Positions 43,218 through 52,107 are shown, numbered from the stretch's first letter. The stretch is 64,000 nt of DNA from CAVTWH01 sp963850915 (GCA_963850915.1 CAWKND010000005.1:248001-312000), one strand, 5' to 3'. The notes: generated by a model not told the origin, from the letters alone. Made by a program: numbers and translations.

Positions 43218-43910
43218 TCAGTCGACGCGGAACCGCGCGGAGAGGGCGTAGCGCAGCAACACCACGTCACCGATCTGGCGGACCTCGGCCAGCGTCGCGC
43301 GCCGGTCGGGGTTCCACGGGAACCGGCCGTCGCTGACGAACCGGCGGGCCCGTGACTCGCCGACGAAGAACGGCGCCACCACCAGGTGCAGCTCGTCGAC
43401 GAGGTCGGCGGTGAGGAACTGGGTGTGTACCGTGCCGCCGCCCTCGACCATCAGCCGCCGCACGCCCCGGGCGTAGAGGTCCTCGCTGACCCGGCACATC
43501 CGCACCGGCTGCCCGCCGTCGACAACGGTCGCCACCGGGCCGAGCCGGTTGCGGGCCTGCTCGACGATGGAACTGTTGCAGTAGACCAACTTCTCGGTAT
43601 CCCCGGTGACGAAGAAGTTGGCGCAGACGTCCAGCTGTGCCTGCCCGGTGACGGTCACCTTCATCGGGGACGGTGCCAGGCCACGGGCGACCCGCTCGGC
43701 GCGCCGGGCCGGCGAGCGCACCAGCAGCCGCGGATTGTCCTTGCGTACCGTCGAAGCGCCGACCAGGATCGCGTCGCAGGTGGCGCGTACCGCGTCGACC
43801 CGGTCGAAGTCGGCGTCGTTGGAGAGCAGCAGTCGGGTACCGGTCGCGCTGTCCAGGTAGCCGTCGATGGACATGCCGCAGCTCAGCAGCGTGTACGGGC
43901 GGTCAGCCAC
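43218..43910 (-). CDS. RibD C-terminal/DHFR-fold pyrimidine reductase
   Basis: This 230-residue protein has the reductase fold of RibD/RIB7: LLSCGMSIDGYLD, AILVGASTVRKDNPRLLVR (NADPH and substrate motif) and VRRLMVEGGGTVHTQFL. It lacks a deaminase domain. It should reduce the ribosylamino side chain of a diaminopyrimidine such as the RibA product. A GTG start at 43908-43910 overlaps the membrane-protein gene by 8 bp, so the two are translationally coupled. Confidence 0.9.
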   Translation of the reverse strand: MADRPYTLLSCGMSIDGYLDSATGTRLLLSNDADFDRVDAVRATCDAILVGASTVRKDNPRLLVRSPARRAERVARGLAPSPMKVTVTGQAQLDVCANFFVTGDTEKLVYCNSSIVEQARNRLGPVATVVDGGQPVRMCRVSEDLYARGVRRLMVEGGGTVHTQFLTADLVDELHLVVAPFFVGESRARRFVSDGRFPWNPDRRATLAEVRQIGDVVLLRYALSARFRVD

Positions 43911-44961
43911 GGGCGGCCCCCACCGGATCCGCGGTGACCAGCTCGGCCTGTGCCACCTGACTTGCCGGGCGGGTGGGGCGGCGCAGCCAGGTCACCAGGA
44001 GTACGCCCGCGCCGGGCAGGCTGGCGACGAGTACCAGGACGCCGTACACCACGGCGGTGGCCACGCCCCGGGCGGCGCCGAGCCCGGCCGCGCCGAACGC
44101 CCACGCCGCGACGCCTTCCCGTGGCCCCCACCCGCCGACGTTCGCCGGCACCCCCATCGCCAGCAACACCAGTAGCGCCAACGGAAGCAGCCGCCGCGGC
44201 GAGGCGGTCGCGCCGGCCGCGTGCGCGGCGATCAGGAAAGTCGCCGCGTGACCGGCCACCACCACGACGGAGGCGAGCAGGATGCCGGGCCACGCCGGCC
44301 GGGCCAGCAGCCCGTCGTGCAGGTCGGCGGCGGCCGCGCGCAGCGCCCGGGCCCGGCGGGAGGCGCCGTTGCGGGGCAGTAGCCGGGCCACGAGTACCAG
44401 AGCCAGCGCCACGAGCGCGACTGCCACCGCGATCACCGGTACCGCCGGGCGTACCGGAGAAGGCAGCAGCAGGAGCACGAGCATCGCGAGTACCAGCTGC
44501 ACAGCCTGGCCGGCCGAGCGCTCCCACGCCACCGCGCGCAGCCCGCGACCGACGTCGCCGGCGTCCCGCCCGTGCCGCACCGCGCGGTGCACGTCGCCGA
44601 GTACCCCACCGGGCAGCGTGGTGTTCAGGAACTGCGAGCGGTAGTAGGCGGCGACCGCCGTGGGCAGCGGTACGGCCACGCCGATGCCCCGGGCGACCAG
44701 GCTCCAGCGCCAGGCACAGCACACCGTGGTGAGTACCGCGATGCCGGCGGCTGCCGCCAGCGACCACCCGTCGACCGCGCGTACGCCGTCCCGGAACGGG
44801 CCGGTACCGAGCCGCCACACCAGCAGGCCGAGGATCGCTACGCCGCCCAGCACCCGTGCCCACGCCCACATGGTCCGGCTCATTCCGGGGCCGGATTCCC
44901 CGACGGTGCTGCCGAGGTGCTCCACACCCTGGCCCCCTTCGGTCGGTCCACTCGCTCGCAT
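43903..44961 (-). CDS. lysylphosphatidylglycerol synthase TM-like (AglD/UPF0104) membrane protein
   Basis: This 352-residue protein has about eight helices. Family motifs are AAYYRSQFLNTTLPGGVLGD and GVPANVGGWGPREGVAAWAFG, the first typical of the flippase-like half of MprF and of archaeal AglD. No aminoacyl-transferase domain is attached. Members are thought to move lipids or lipid-linked sugars across the membrane. The start is uncertain: 44961 follows AGAGG, while MSRTMWAWARV at 44883 is closer to the first helix. Confidence 0.85.
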   Translation of the reverse strand: MRASGPTEGGQGVEHLGSTVGESGPGMSRTMWAWARVLGGVAILGLLVWRLGTGPFRDGVRAVDGWSLAAAAGIAVLTTVCCAWRWSLVARGIGVAVPLPTAVAAYYRSQFLNTTLPGGVLGDVHRAVRHGRDAGDVGRGLRAVAWERSAGQAVQLVLAMLVLLLLPSPVRPAVPVIAVAVALVALALVLVARLLPRNGASRRARALRAAAADLHDGLLARPAWPGILLASVVVVAGHAATFLIAAHAAGATASPRRLLPLALLVLLAMGVPANVGGWGPREGVAAWAFGAAGLGAARGVATAVVYGVLVLVASLPGAGVLLVTWLRRPTRPASQVAQAELVTADPVGAARG

Positions 44962-44983
44962 GCATACGTACCTCTATGCATAC
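44960..44983. promoter_or_regulatory. paired direct repeat GTATGCAT-N8-GTATGCAT
   Basis: On the minus strand the octamer occurs twice with 16-bp phasing, at 44976-44983 and 44960-44967; the second copy reaches the flippase-like gene start. ATGCAT is palindromic, and a further CATACGT lies near 44997. It sits in the 139-bp gap that interrupts the otherwise coupled operon, so it may mark an internal promoter. Confidence 0.4.
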
Positions 44984-45100
44984 CCGCCCCCACCGACATA
45001 CGTGCCCGACCGGAGCCCGGTTCACACTGATTCGCTACCCGCGCTCCCATGCCGGTCGGTGCGGTGGGACGAGCGGTTCAGCAGCGGTAGGCGCGGTCGG

Positions 45101-46061
45101 TCAGCGGGGGAGTACCAGCAGGTCATCGTGGTGCACTGTGACGCCGAGGCGGCCGGACCGCGCCTGGGCCAGCCGGCGGTCGCGGTACCCGGCAGTCAGC
45201 CCGGTCAACTCGGGGCGCTGCTCGCACGCGGCGTCGAGCCAGCCGGTGAACCACTCGGCGGCCACTACGGCCTCGGCGGTACCGAGCCGCCACGGGCTGG
45301 GCCGGACGAGTACCCGCCCGCCCAGCCGGACGAACCGGTCCACGGCCACCCCGACCGCGTCGGGTCCGAGCAGCCGCCGGCCGCCGGTGGTACGCCGCTG
45401 GTGCTCGTTGAAGGCCTCCTCCACCTCGTGGTCCAGCGGCTCGGCCGGGGTGAACTCGACCCGACCGACGACGGAGAGGGTCACCAGTACCGGGCAGCCG
45501 GCGCCCGCGCAGGAGGTGACGAAGCGCTCCAACTCCTCGGCGGTCAGCATGTCCAGCAGCGCCGACGCGGTGATCAGCGAAGCGCCGGCCAGGTCGGCAG
45601 GGTCGAGCCGGGTGATGTCGCGCTGCCGGGTCGCCACGGTGGGCTGGGCCACGGGCGGTCGCGGCGCGGGCAGGCCGCCGTCCGGGGCTACCGGCGCGCG
45701 AGCGGTCACCGGCTGGGCGGTGGCACATCGGAGCAGGTCGGGGTCGCGGTCGTAGAGGACCCAGTGCTGCGCCACCGCTGGCAGGAGCGGGGCGAGCCAG
45801 CGGAGCATCGAGCCGGTACCGCAGCCGAGATCGTGGATCTCGGTACGGTCGGCTGCGCGGTAGGCGGCGGGCGGTACGGTCGGCTGCCGGCAGGTACCCC
45901 CGGATCTGTTCGACGAACCCAACCGCGCGGGCCGTGGCGTCGGCCGGCTCGCGCAGCGCCAGCCACTCCGCGCTGACCCGCACCGGGTCGGCTGGTGTCG
46001 GAGCCGGTTCGGTGGCCAGCGCGACCGGCTCGGCGGCCGGTCGGCGTGGCGGCCGGCTCAT
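45101..46061 (-). pseudogene. class I SAM-dependent methyltransferase, disrupted by a 31-bp duplication
   Basis: The start (ATG at 46059-46061, overlapping the glycosyltransferase stop by 4 bp) codes MSRPPRRPAAEPVALA and then SAEWLALREPADATARAVGF. The SAM-binding core IHDLGCGTGSMLRWLAPLLP and the rest, to LLVLPR, are in another frame. Between them, the 16-bp sequence CGGTACGGTCGGCTGC occurs at both 45841-45856 and 45872-45887. Removing one 31-bp unit gives GYLPAADRTEIHDLGCGTG in one frame and 309 residues. Methyl acceptor unknown. Confidence 0.85.
45841..45887. repeat. 16-bp perfect direct repeat with 15-bp spacer inside the methyltransferase gene
   Basis: CGGTACGGTCGGCTGC is present twice, 31 bp apart. 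Loss or gain of one 31-bp unit by slippage or recombination shifts the frame by one base and would switch the gene on or off. Confidence 0.9.
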
Positions 46062-47101
46062 CCGGCCACCCCGGCCAGCACGCGCGCGATCTCGGCCGAG
46101 GTGACCGACCAGCCGGTGAGCGTCGCGCGGCGCTCGCCGGCGGCGCGGCGCAGGCGTTCGCGCAGCGGCGCGTCGGTGAGCCAGCCGCACAGCGCCCGGC
46201 CCAGCCCCGCCGGGTCACCCGGGCGCACCAGCAGGCCGGGGCGGCGGTGGTCCGCGCCGTGGCCGAGCGCGCCGGGCACCCCGCCCACGGCGGTGGCGAT
46301 CACCGGCAGGCCGCGGGCCAGCGCCTCGGTGACCACCATGCCGTACGTCTCGGCGGGCGAGGCGAGCAGCAGTACGTCCGCGCCGGCGTACGCGGCATCC
46401 AGGTCGGCGCCGGTACGCACCCCGGCAAAACTCAGCCGGTCCGCGAGCTGCGCCGTGGCGGCCTGGCGGCGCAGGCTCGCGACGAAGTCGGGGTCACGGG
46501 CGAGGGAGCCCACGAAGGTGCACTGCCAGGGCAGGTGCTCGACCGTCGCCAGCGCGGTCAGCAGCGTGTCGTGCCCCTTGTGCGGCGCCACCGCGGCCAC
46601 GCAGAGCAGCCGGGTACCGCCGGGGGTACCCACCGCCAGCTCGGCCGGGTCGACCCCGGGCTCGGCGACGTGTACCTCGGCCAGCCCGTACCACTCGACC
46701 AGTCGCCGCCGGGTCCACCCGCTCGTCACGACGACCGCGTGCGCCGCTTCGAGTACCGCGTGCTCCCGCTTCCCGGTGTCGCCCAGCGCACCCAGCGGCA
46801 TGTGGACCAGCACGACCAGGCGCAGCCGATCGGCGGCGGGTACCAGGATCTCCGGCGCGGCAGAGCCGATCAGCCCGTCGATCAGTACGACCGCGCCATC
46901 CGGGATCCCGGCCACCACTGTGCCCAGCGAGGCGTACGCGTCGGCGGTCGGCTCGGGCCACGTACCCGGGACGGCGTACTCGTGCACCAGCCACCCGGCT
47001 GCCCGCAGGCCCTGGAGTACCCGCCGGTCGTACCCGTTGCCCCCGCTCGGCTGCGCCGGATCGTCGATGCCCGCCGGTACGACGGCGTGTACGACCCTCA
47101 C
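46058..47101 (-). CDS. GT4-family glycosyltransferase
   Basis: This 347-residue GT-B enzyme starts with GTG (VRVVHAVVPAGIDDP) overlapping the PTPS-like stop as GTGA. The acceptor domain has SGGNGYDRRVLQGL. The donor domain has VAAVAPHKGHDTLL, FAGVRTGADLDAAYAGADVLLLAS and the nucleotide-sugar EX7E-like segment PAETYGMVVTEALARGLPVIA, followed by GGVPGALG and GLLVRPGD. It transfers a sugar from an NDP or GDP donor. The acceptor is inferred to be the product of this cluster. Confidence 0.92.
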   Translation of the reverse strand: MRVVHAVVPAGIDDPAQPSGGNGYDRRVLQGLRAAGWLVHEYAVPGTWPEPTADAYASLGTVVAGIPDGAVVLIDGLIGSAAPEILVPAADRLRLVVLVHMPLGALGDTGKREHAVLEAAHAVVVTSGWTRRRLVEWYGLAEVHVAEPGVDPAELAVGTPGGTRLLCVAAVAPHKGHDTLLTALATVEHLPWQCTFVGSLARDPDFVASLRRQAATAQLADRLSFAGVRTGADLDAAYAGADVLLLASPAETYGMVVTEALARGLPVIATAVGGVPGALGHGADHRRPGLLVRPGDPAGLGRALCGWLTDAPLRERLRRAAGERRATLTGWSVTSAEIARVLAGVAG

Positions 47102-47496
47102 AGCGCCCGCTCGTAGCTCGCCCAGGCGACGTGCGACTCGTGCAGCGTGACCGTGATCCCGGTCAGCCCGCGAGCACCCGCACCCAGGTCGCCCGCGAGT
47201 ACCCGCTCCGCCAGCCGGTCGGCGATCACCTGGGCCAGCGCCTCGGTGGAGGTGTTGACGCCGGCGAAGTCCGGCTCGTCGTCGAGGTTGCGGTAGTTGA
47301 GCGCGCCGACGATCGCGCGCAGCTGCTCGCCGGCCCGACCGATGTCCACCACGATGTTGTCCGGGTCCAGTGCCGGCCGCCGGAAGGTGGCGTCCACCAC
47401 GAAGGTCGCGCCGTGCAACCGTTGCGCCGGGCCGAAAACCTCGCCCCGGAAGCTGTGCGCGATCATCATGTGCTCGCGCACCGTCACACTGAACAC
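47098..47496 (-). CDS. 6-pyruvoyltetrahydropterin synthase/QueD-like protein, active-site residues replaced
   Basis: This 132-residue T-fold protein has the first zinc His in MIAHSFRGEVFG. The CxxxHGH motif that holds the catalytic Cys and two zinc His reads AQRLHGA, so Cys and the last His are both Ala. NTSTEALAQVIADRL and the C-terminal LHESHVAWASYE (substrate Glu) are retained. I chose the GTG at 47494-47496 after AGGGGGAG. It binds a pterin-like ligand by homology, but classical PTPS or QueD chemistry is unlikely. Confidence 0.85.
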   Translation of the reverse strand: MFSVTVREHMMIAHSFRGEVFGPAQRLHGATFVVDATFRRPALDPDNIVVDIGRAGEQLRAIVGALNYRNLDDEPDFAGVNTSTEALAQVIADRLAERVLAGDLGAGARGLTGITVTLHESHVAWASYERAL

Positions 47497-47539
47497 CGAT
47501 CTCCCCCTGTTCTGCTTTCCGCACAACGGTTCCGTGGCC

Positions 47540-48523
47540 TCATGGCCCCACTTCCCGGTAGCTGATGGTGTGGCACAGGGCCGGCAGGGTGTCGTCCGCC
47601 AGCCGGGTCATCACCTCGGGCAGCTCTTCGAAGCTCGACTCGCCGCTGAGCAGCGCGTCGAAGGCGTTGTCCCGCAACAGCTCCAGGGCGAGGGTCAGCC
47701 GGTCGGCGAAGGTACGCCGGGCGCGGGCGGGGGAGACCCGGCCGACCTGGCTGGCTCGGATGGTGAGGCGACCCGAGTGGAACGCACCCCCCAGCGACAG
47801 GCCGATCTGTGCGTCGCCGTACCAGCTGAGTTCGATGACCGTGCCCTCCGCGGCGAGCAGCTCGAGGCCGCGCTGCAGTCCGGCGGCGGTGGCGCTGCAG
47901 TGGATGACCAGATCCTGGTCGCCGGCGGCGTTGGCGGGTAACGAGAACTCGACGCCGAGTGCGGCGGCGGTCGCGGCCCGGCCCGGGTCGGTGTCGACCA
48001 GGGTGACCCGGACGCCGGGGATGCGGGCCAGCAGTCTGGCCACGCAGCAGCCGACCATCCCCGCGCCGATGACCGCGACCCGGTCACCGAGCAGCGGTGC
48101 GGCGTCCCACAAGGCATTGACGGCAGTCTCCACGGTACCGGCGAGCACCGCCCGCCGGGCCGGCACGCCCTCGGGTACCGGCAGCACGGCGCGCGTCGGT
48201 ACGACGTAGGCACTCTGGTGCGGGTAGAGGCAGAAGACGGTTTGCCCCAACAGCTCCGGTGGCCCCGACTCGACCACGCCGACACTCAGGTAGCCGTACT
48301 TCACCGGCCCGGGAAAGTCACCCTCCTGGAACGGTGCCCGCATCGCGGCGTACTGGCTCGCGGGTACGCCACCGCGGTGCACCAGCGTCTCGGTACCCCG
48401 GCTGATCCCCGAGTACAGCGCGCGCACGAGTACCTCGTCCGGCCCCGGCTCGCGCAGCGGTACCGACCGGATCTCGCCGGCGCCCGGCTCGCGCAGCCAG
48501 TAGGCGCGCCCCGCACTCCGCAC
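47540..48523 (-). CDS. zinc-type (MDR) alcohol dehydrogenase-like protein
   Basis: This 327-residue medium-chain dehydrogenase has YSGISRGTETLVHRG in the catalytic domain, FPGPVKYGYLSVGVVE, and the cofactor motif VAVIGAGMVGCCVARLL. The usual zinc Cys/His set is not evident, as in the BchC-like and threonine-dehydrogenase-like side branches. It is the first gene of the minus-strand cluster, 43 bp before the PTPS-like gene. It faces the CDP-alcohol phosphatidyltransferase gene across an 83-bp gap. Confidence 0.88.
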   Translation of the reverse strand: MRSAGRAYWLREPGAGEIRSVPLREPGPDEVLVRALYSGISRGTETLVHRGGVPASQYAAMRAPFQEGDFPGPVKYGYLSVGVVESGPPELLGQTVFCLYPHQSAYVVPTRAVLPVPEGVPARRAVLAGTVETAVNALWDAAPLLGDRVAVIGAGMVGCCVARLLARIPGVRVTLVDTDPGRAATAAALGVEFSLPANAAGDQDLVIHCSATAAGLQRGLELLAAEGTVIELSWYGDAQIGLSLGGAFHSGRLTIRASQVGRVSPARARRTFADRLTLALELLRDNAFDALLSGESSFEELPEVMTRLADDTLPALCHTISYREVGP

Positions 48524-48606
48524 CGGCCGTCCCCTCCCATTCTCCGAAATGAACCGAACCGCCGGATCCCCCGTGTAACCGTAGTACCCATAGACACGGA
48601 GGTGCC

Positions 48607-49371
48607 GTGCATACGGTTCGATCCGGCCCGGTAGTCGGACTCCTGGCCCAGCTGGTGCTGCTCGCGGCGCTCGCCGTCACGCTCGGGCTGGGCGGCGCGG
48701 GCTGGCTGGCCGGCCTCGCCTGTGGCGTGGTCACCAGCGCGCTGCTGGCCCGGGGCCTGCGCGGCGTCCCCGGCCACCGGCTCAGCCCGGCCAACCGGGT
48801 CACCCTCACCCGCGCCACGCTCGTCGGCGGGGTAGCCGCGCTGGTCGCCGACGCGTTCAGCGCTCCGGGGCGGGTACCCACCCTGGTGGCGCTGAGCGCG
48901 GTCGCGCTGGTACTCGACGGGGTGGACGGCTGGGTGGCTCGGCACACCGGCTCGGCATCGGCCCTGGGTGCCCGCTTCGACATGGAGGTCGACGCCTTCC
49001 TGATCCTGGTGCTGAGCGTCTACGTATGCCGGGCACACCCGGCCGACTGGTGGGTACTGTCCATCGGCGCCGCCCGGTACGCCTACGTGGCCGCCGGTTG
49101 GCTGCTGCCCTGGCTGCGCGGCGGCCTGCCGGCGCGGTACTGGCGCAAGGTGGTCGCGGCGGTCCAGGGCATCGTGCTCACCGTCGTGGCGGCGGGCGTC
49201 CTGCCCTGGCTGGCGACCCAGGTCGTGCTGGCGCTCGCCCTCGCCCTGCTGACCGAGTCGTTCGGTCACGACGTGCGGTGGCAGTGGCGGCACCGCCCGG
49301 TCGCGCCCGCCCGGCTCGTGGTGCTCACCGGCCGGTCCGAGCGCGCCCCGCTGCGGGACGCCGTGCACTGA
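48607..49371 (+). CDS. CDP-alcohol phosphatidyltransferase family membrane protein
   Basis: This 254-residue membrane protein contains the complete signature DG-x2-AR-x8-G-x3-D-x3-D in DGWVARHTGSASALGARF followed by DMEVD, near residues 102-124. About six helices surround it. The enzyme couples a CDP-activated lipid or alcohol to an alcohol acceptor. It is divergent from the dehydrogenase and upstream of the phosphatase-like gene, so it could make the lipid part of the cluster product. Confidence 0.92.
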   Translation: MHTVRSGPVVGLLAQLVLLAALAVTLGLGGAGWLAGLACGVVTSALLARGLRGVPGHRLSPANRVTLTRATLVGGVAALVADAFSAPGRVPTLVALSAVALVLDGVDGWVARHTGSASALGARFDMEVDAFLILVLSVYVCRAHPADWWVLSIGAARYAYVAAGWLLPWLRGGLPARYWRKVVAAVQGIVLTVVAAGVLPWLATQVVLALALALLTESFGHDVRWQWRHRPVAPARLVVLTGRSERAPLRDAVH

Positions 49372-49448
49372 CGGGTGAACCACCCGGCGCCGGGGAGCGT
49401 ACCCGTAACGGAGACACACCCGACCCGGGCATCGGGCAAGCTGGCGGT

Positions 49449-51320
49449 GTGCGACGGTTGGCCCGGAAGATGGGAGTACCCGCAGTGGCTGCTGACCCAC
49501 CGCCCGTTGAGGCGTCGGCTGAGGCACCTGCCGGCGACCCACCCGACGCCGAGCCCACGGCCGCGTCCACTGCGGAGCCCACGGCAGAGTCCACTGCCGA
49601 GCCCGCGGCCGAGCCGGTGGCAGAGCCAGGAGCAGAGCCCCTCGCGGCTGGCGGCTCGGGGGCGGCGGTGCCCGGCGGCTCCCAGCGGGTCTGGCGCGTC
49701 GCGCGCATCGTCGCCGGTGGGGTGGTCACGGTACTGGCCGTGGCGCTGGTGTGGTTCGCGCTCACCGCTCCGGACAAGCTCATCCTGTTGACGCCCCGGG
49801 CGTTCGTACGCCTGCCGATCGAGGGCCTGCTCCTCCTCGCGCTGCTGCTGGTCCTGCCGCCACGGGCGCGCCGGATCGTGGCCGGGGTAGTCGGTGCGCT
49901 GCTCGGCCTGCTGACCATCGTGAAGATTCTCGACGTCGGCTTCTACGAGGCGCTCGACCGGCCGTTCAACCCGGTGACCGACTGGGGCAACGTCGGGCCG
50001 GGGGTGGGGGTACTGCGGGACTCGGTGGGGCGTACCAAGACGATCTTCGCGGTGATCGCCGTTGTACTGCTACTGCTCGCGATCGTCGTGTTCACCACCC
50101 TGGCGGCGGTCCGGCTGTCCCGGCTGGCGGCCGGCCACCGGCTCGCCGCGTTCCGTACCGTCGCCGCGCTAGGCGTCGTCTGGATCCTCTGTGCCATCAC
50201 GGGTGTACAGCTCGTGCCGGACACCCCGGTCGCCTCGAGGGGTGCCGCCGCACTCGGCTACGACCAGGTGAGCCAGGTACGCGCGGGCCTACACGACCAG
50301 CAGGAGTTCGCGAAGGCGGCCGCCGCCGACCCGTACCGGGCCACGCCCGGCACCGATCTGCTCACCGGCTTGCGGGGCAAGGACGTCATCGTCGCGTTCG
50401 TGGAGAGCTACGGACAGGTGGCGGTGCAGGACTCCAGCTTCTCGCCGCAGGTGGACGCGGTACTTGACGCGGGTACCAGCGCGCTGAACGCGGCCGGATT
50501 CCATTCGCAGAGCGCGTTCCTGACCTCGCCGACGTTCGGCGGCATCAGCTGGCTGGCGCACTCGACCCTGCAGTCCGGGCTGTGGATCAACAATCAGCAG
50601 CGCTACAACGGTTTGGTGGCAAGCGAGCGGCTGACCCTGAGCGGTGCCTTCCAGCGCGCCGGCTGGCGGATCGTCGGCGACGTCCCGTCCAATCACCAGA
50701 AGTGGCCCGAGGGGACGTCGTTCTACCACTATGACAAGATCTACGACGCGGACAACGTCGGGTACGCCGGCCCCGGCTTCAGCTACGCGTCAATGCCCGA
50801 CCAGTACATTCTCGCGGCGTACCAACGTCTTGAACTCGCCCAGCCGCACGCCCCGGTGATGGGCGAGATCGACCTGGTCTCCAGCCACACCCCGTGGGCT
50901 CCGCTGCCGCGGCTGGTCGACTGGGCCTCGATCGGCAACGGGGCGGTCTTCGACGGCATGCCGGCGCTGGGCGCTTCACCGACCGCCGTGTGGCGCGACC
51001 CCGACCAGGTGCGCGCCGCGTACGGCCAATCCGTGCAGTACTCGATGAACGCGCTGATCTCGTTCGTGCAGAACTACCACGACGACAACCTCGTCCTGGT
51101 GGTCCTCGGCGACCACCAGCCCGCGACGATCGTCTCGGGGGCGGACGCCAGCCACAACGTACCGATCTCGATCATCGCCCACGACCCGGCCGTCTTCGAC
51201 CGGATCGCCGGTTGGGGATGGCAGGACGGCCTGCTACCGAGCCCGAGCTCGCCGGTCCTGCCGATGGACGCCTTCCGCGACCGCTTCCTCGCCGCGTACG
51301 GCCCCCAGCCCCCATCCTGA
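49449..51320 (+). CDS. membrane-anchored alkaline-phosphatase-superfamily (LTA synthase-like/sulfatase) enzyme
   Basis: This protein of about 623 residues has a disordered N-terminus of Ala/Glu/Pro repeats (TAEPTAESTAEPAAEPVAEP). Five helices follow (VARIVAGGVVTVLAVALVWF to AFRTVAALGVVWILCAITG), then an extracellular PF00884-type domain. VIVAFVESYGQ supplies the first metal Glu, SPTFGGISWLAHSTLQSG the nucleophile region and VLVVLGDHQPA a metal Asp/His pair. Its topology matches LTA synthases and phosphoglycerol transferases. The GTG at 49449 and the ATG at 49470 are both possible starts. It could modify a phosphoglycolipid headgroup outside the cell. Confidence 0.85.
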   Translation: MRRLARKMGVPAVAADPPPVEASAEAPAGDPPDAEPTAASTAEPTAESTAEPAAEPVAEPGAEPLAAGGSGAAVPGGSQRVWRVARIVAGGVVTVLAVALVWFALTAPDKLILLTPRAFVRLPIEGLLLLALLLVLPPRARRIVAGVVGALLGLLTIVKILDVGFYEALDRPFNPVTDWGNVGPGVGVLRDSVGRTKTIFAVIAVVLLLLAIVVFTTLAAVRLSRLAAGHRLAAFRTVAALGVVWILCAITGVQLVPDTPVASRGAAALGYDQVSQVRAGLHDQQEFAKAAAADPYRATPGTDLLTGLRGKDVIVAFVESYGQVAVQDSSFSPQVDAVLDAGTSALNAAGFHSQSAFLTSPTFGGISWLAHSTLQSGLWINNQQRYNGLVASERLTLSGAFQRAGWRIVGDVPSNHQKWPEGTSFYHYDKIYDADNVGYAGPGFSYASMPDQYILAAYQRLELAQPHAPVMGEIDLVSSHTPWAPLPRLVDWASIGNGAVFDGMPALGASPTAVWRDPDQVRAAYGQSVQYSMNALISFVQNYHDDNLVLVVLGDHQPATIVSGADASHNVPISIIAHDPAVFDRIAGWGWQDGLLPSPSSPVLPMDAFRDRFLAAYGPQPPS

Positions 51321-51410
51321 GTCGCCGTCCTGAGTGGCGTGACCGCGATCCGACAGGCGCCTGCCAGCCACTGTATTGACACGCCCAACCGGGCCGCGTA
51401 CTCCGAAGGC

Positions 51411-52079
51411 ATGACCCAGACCGCACCACCGCCGATCGACCCGGACGGCCCGATCGAGCGCGATATCGTGGCGTCCTTCCTGTACCTGCGCCGCGGGATC
51501 GGCGTCATCGGTCTGGCCCTGCCGTTCGTACTCGTCTTCGGGCACGACATCGTGGCCGGCCGGTGGGAGTGGCGCCCGTCGATCAGCAGCTACTACTACA
51601 CCGACATGCGCAACATCCTGGTGGGCAGCATGTGCGCGGTCGGTGTGGTGATGTTCTGCTACCGGTACGACGCGATCGACAACGTACTGAGCAGCATCGC
51701 CGGGCTCTGCGCGGTGGCCGTGGCGCTCTTCCCGACCAGTACCCTGCACCCGTCGCACGCCGGCCGGATCGTCGGCATCGTGCACCTGGTCGCGGCCGCG
51801 CTGCTGTTCCTGCTGTTCGCCTGGTTCTGCCTGTTCCTGTTCACCCGGCCGGATCCGGTGGTCGGCGCCACCCGGCGCAAGAACGCCCGCAACCGCGTCT
51901 ACCGGGTGTGCGGCATCGTCATCGTGCTGGCCGTCGGCCTCGGCGCGCTGCTCGACTCGCACCTCACCAGCCAGTCGTTCCGGGACAACGCCAATCCGCT
52001 GCTGTGGTGCGAATGGGCGGCCATCGCGGCGTTCGGTACCGCCTGGCTCATCAAGGGCCGCACGCTACTGAAGGATTGA
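51411..52079 (+). CDS. five- to six-helix membrane protein of unknown function
   Basis: This 222-residue protein has a hydrophilic start (MTQTAPPPIDPDGPIERDI) and helices GVIGLALPFVLVFG, ILVGSMCAVGVVMF, SSIAGLCAVAVALF, LVAAALLFLLFAWFCLFLF, VCGIVIVLAVGLGALL and WAAIAAFGTAWLI. The motif ISSYYYTDMRNILVGSM recurs in actinobacterial membrane proteins of unknown role. GAAGG precedes the ATG. It converges on the PEBP gene with a 28-bp gap. Confidence 0.75.
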   Translation: MTQTAPPPIDPDGPIERDIVASFLYLRRGIGVIGLALPFVLVFGHDIVAGRWEWRPSISSYYYTDMRNILVGSMCAVGVVMFCYRYDAIDNVLSSIAGLCAVAVALFPTSTLHPSHAGRIVGIVHLVAAALLFLLFAWFCLFLFTRPDPVVGATRRKNARNRVYRVCGIVIVLAVGLGALLDSHLTSQSFRDNANPLLWCEWAAIAAFGTAWLIKGRTLLKD

Positions 52080-52107
52080 CCTCCCTTGGCCCCGGGCGAG
52101 CGTGCGA

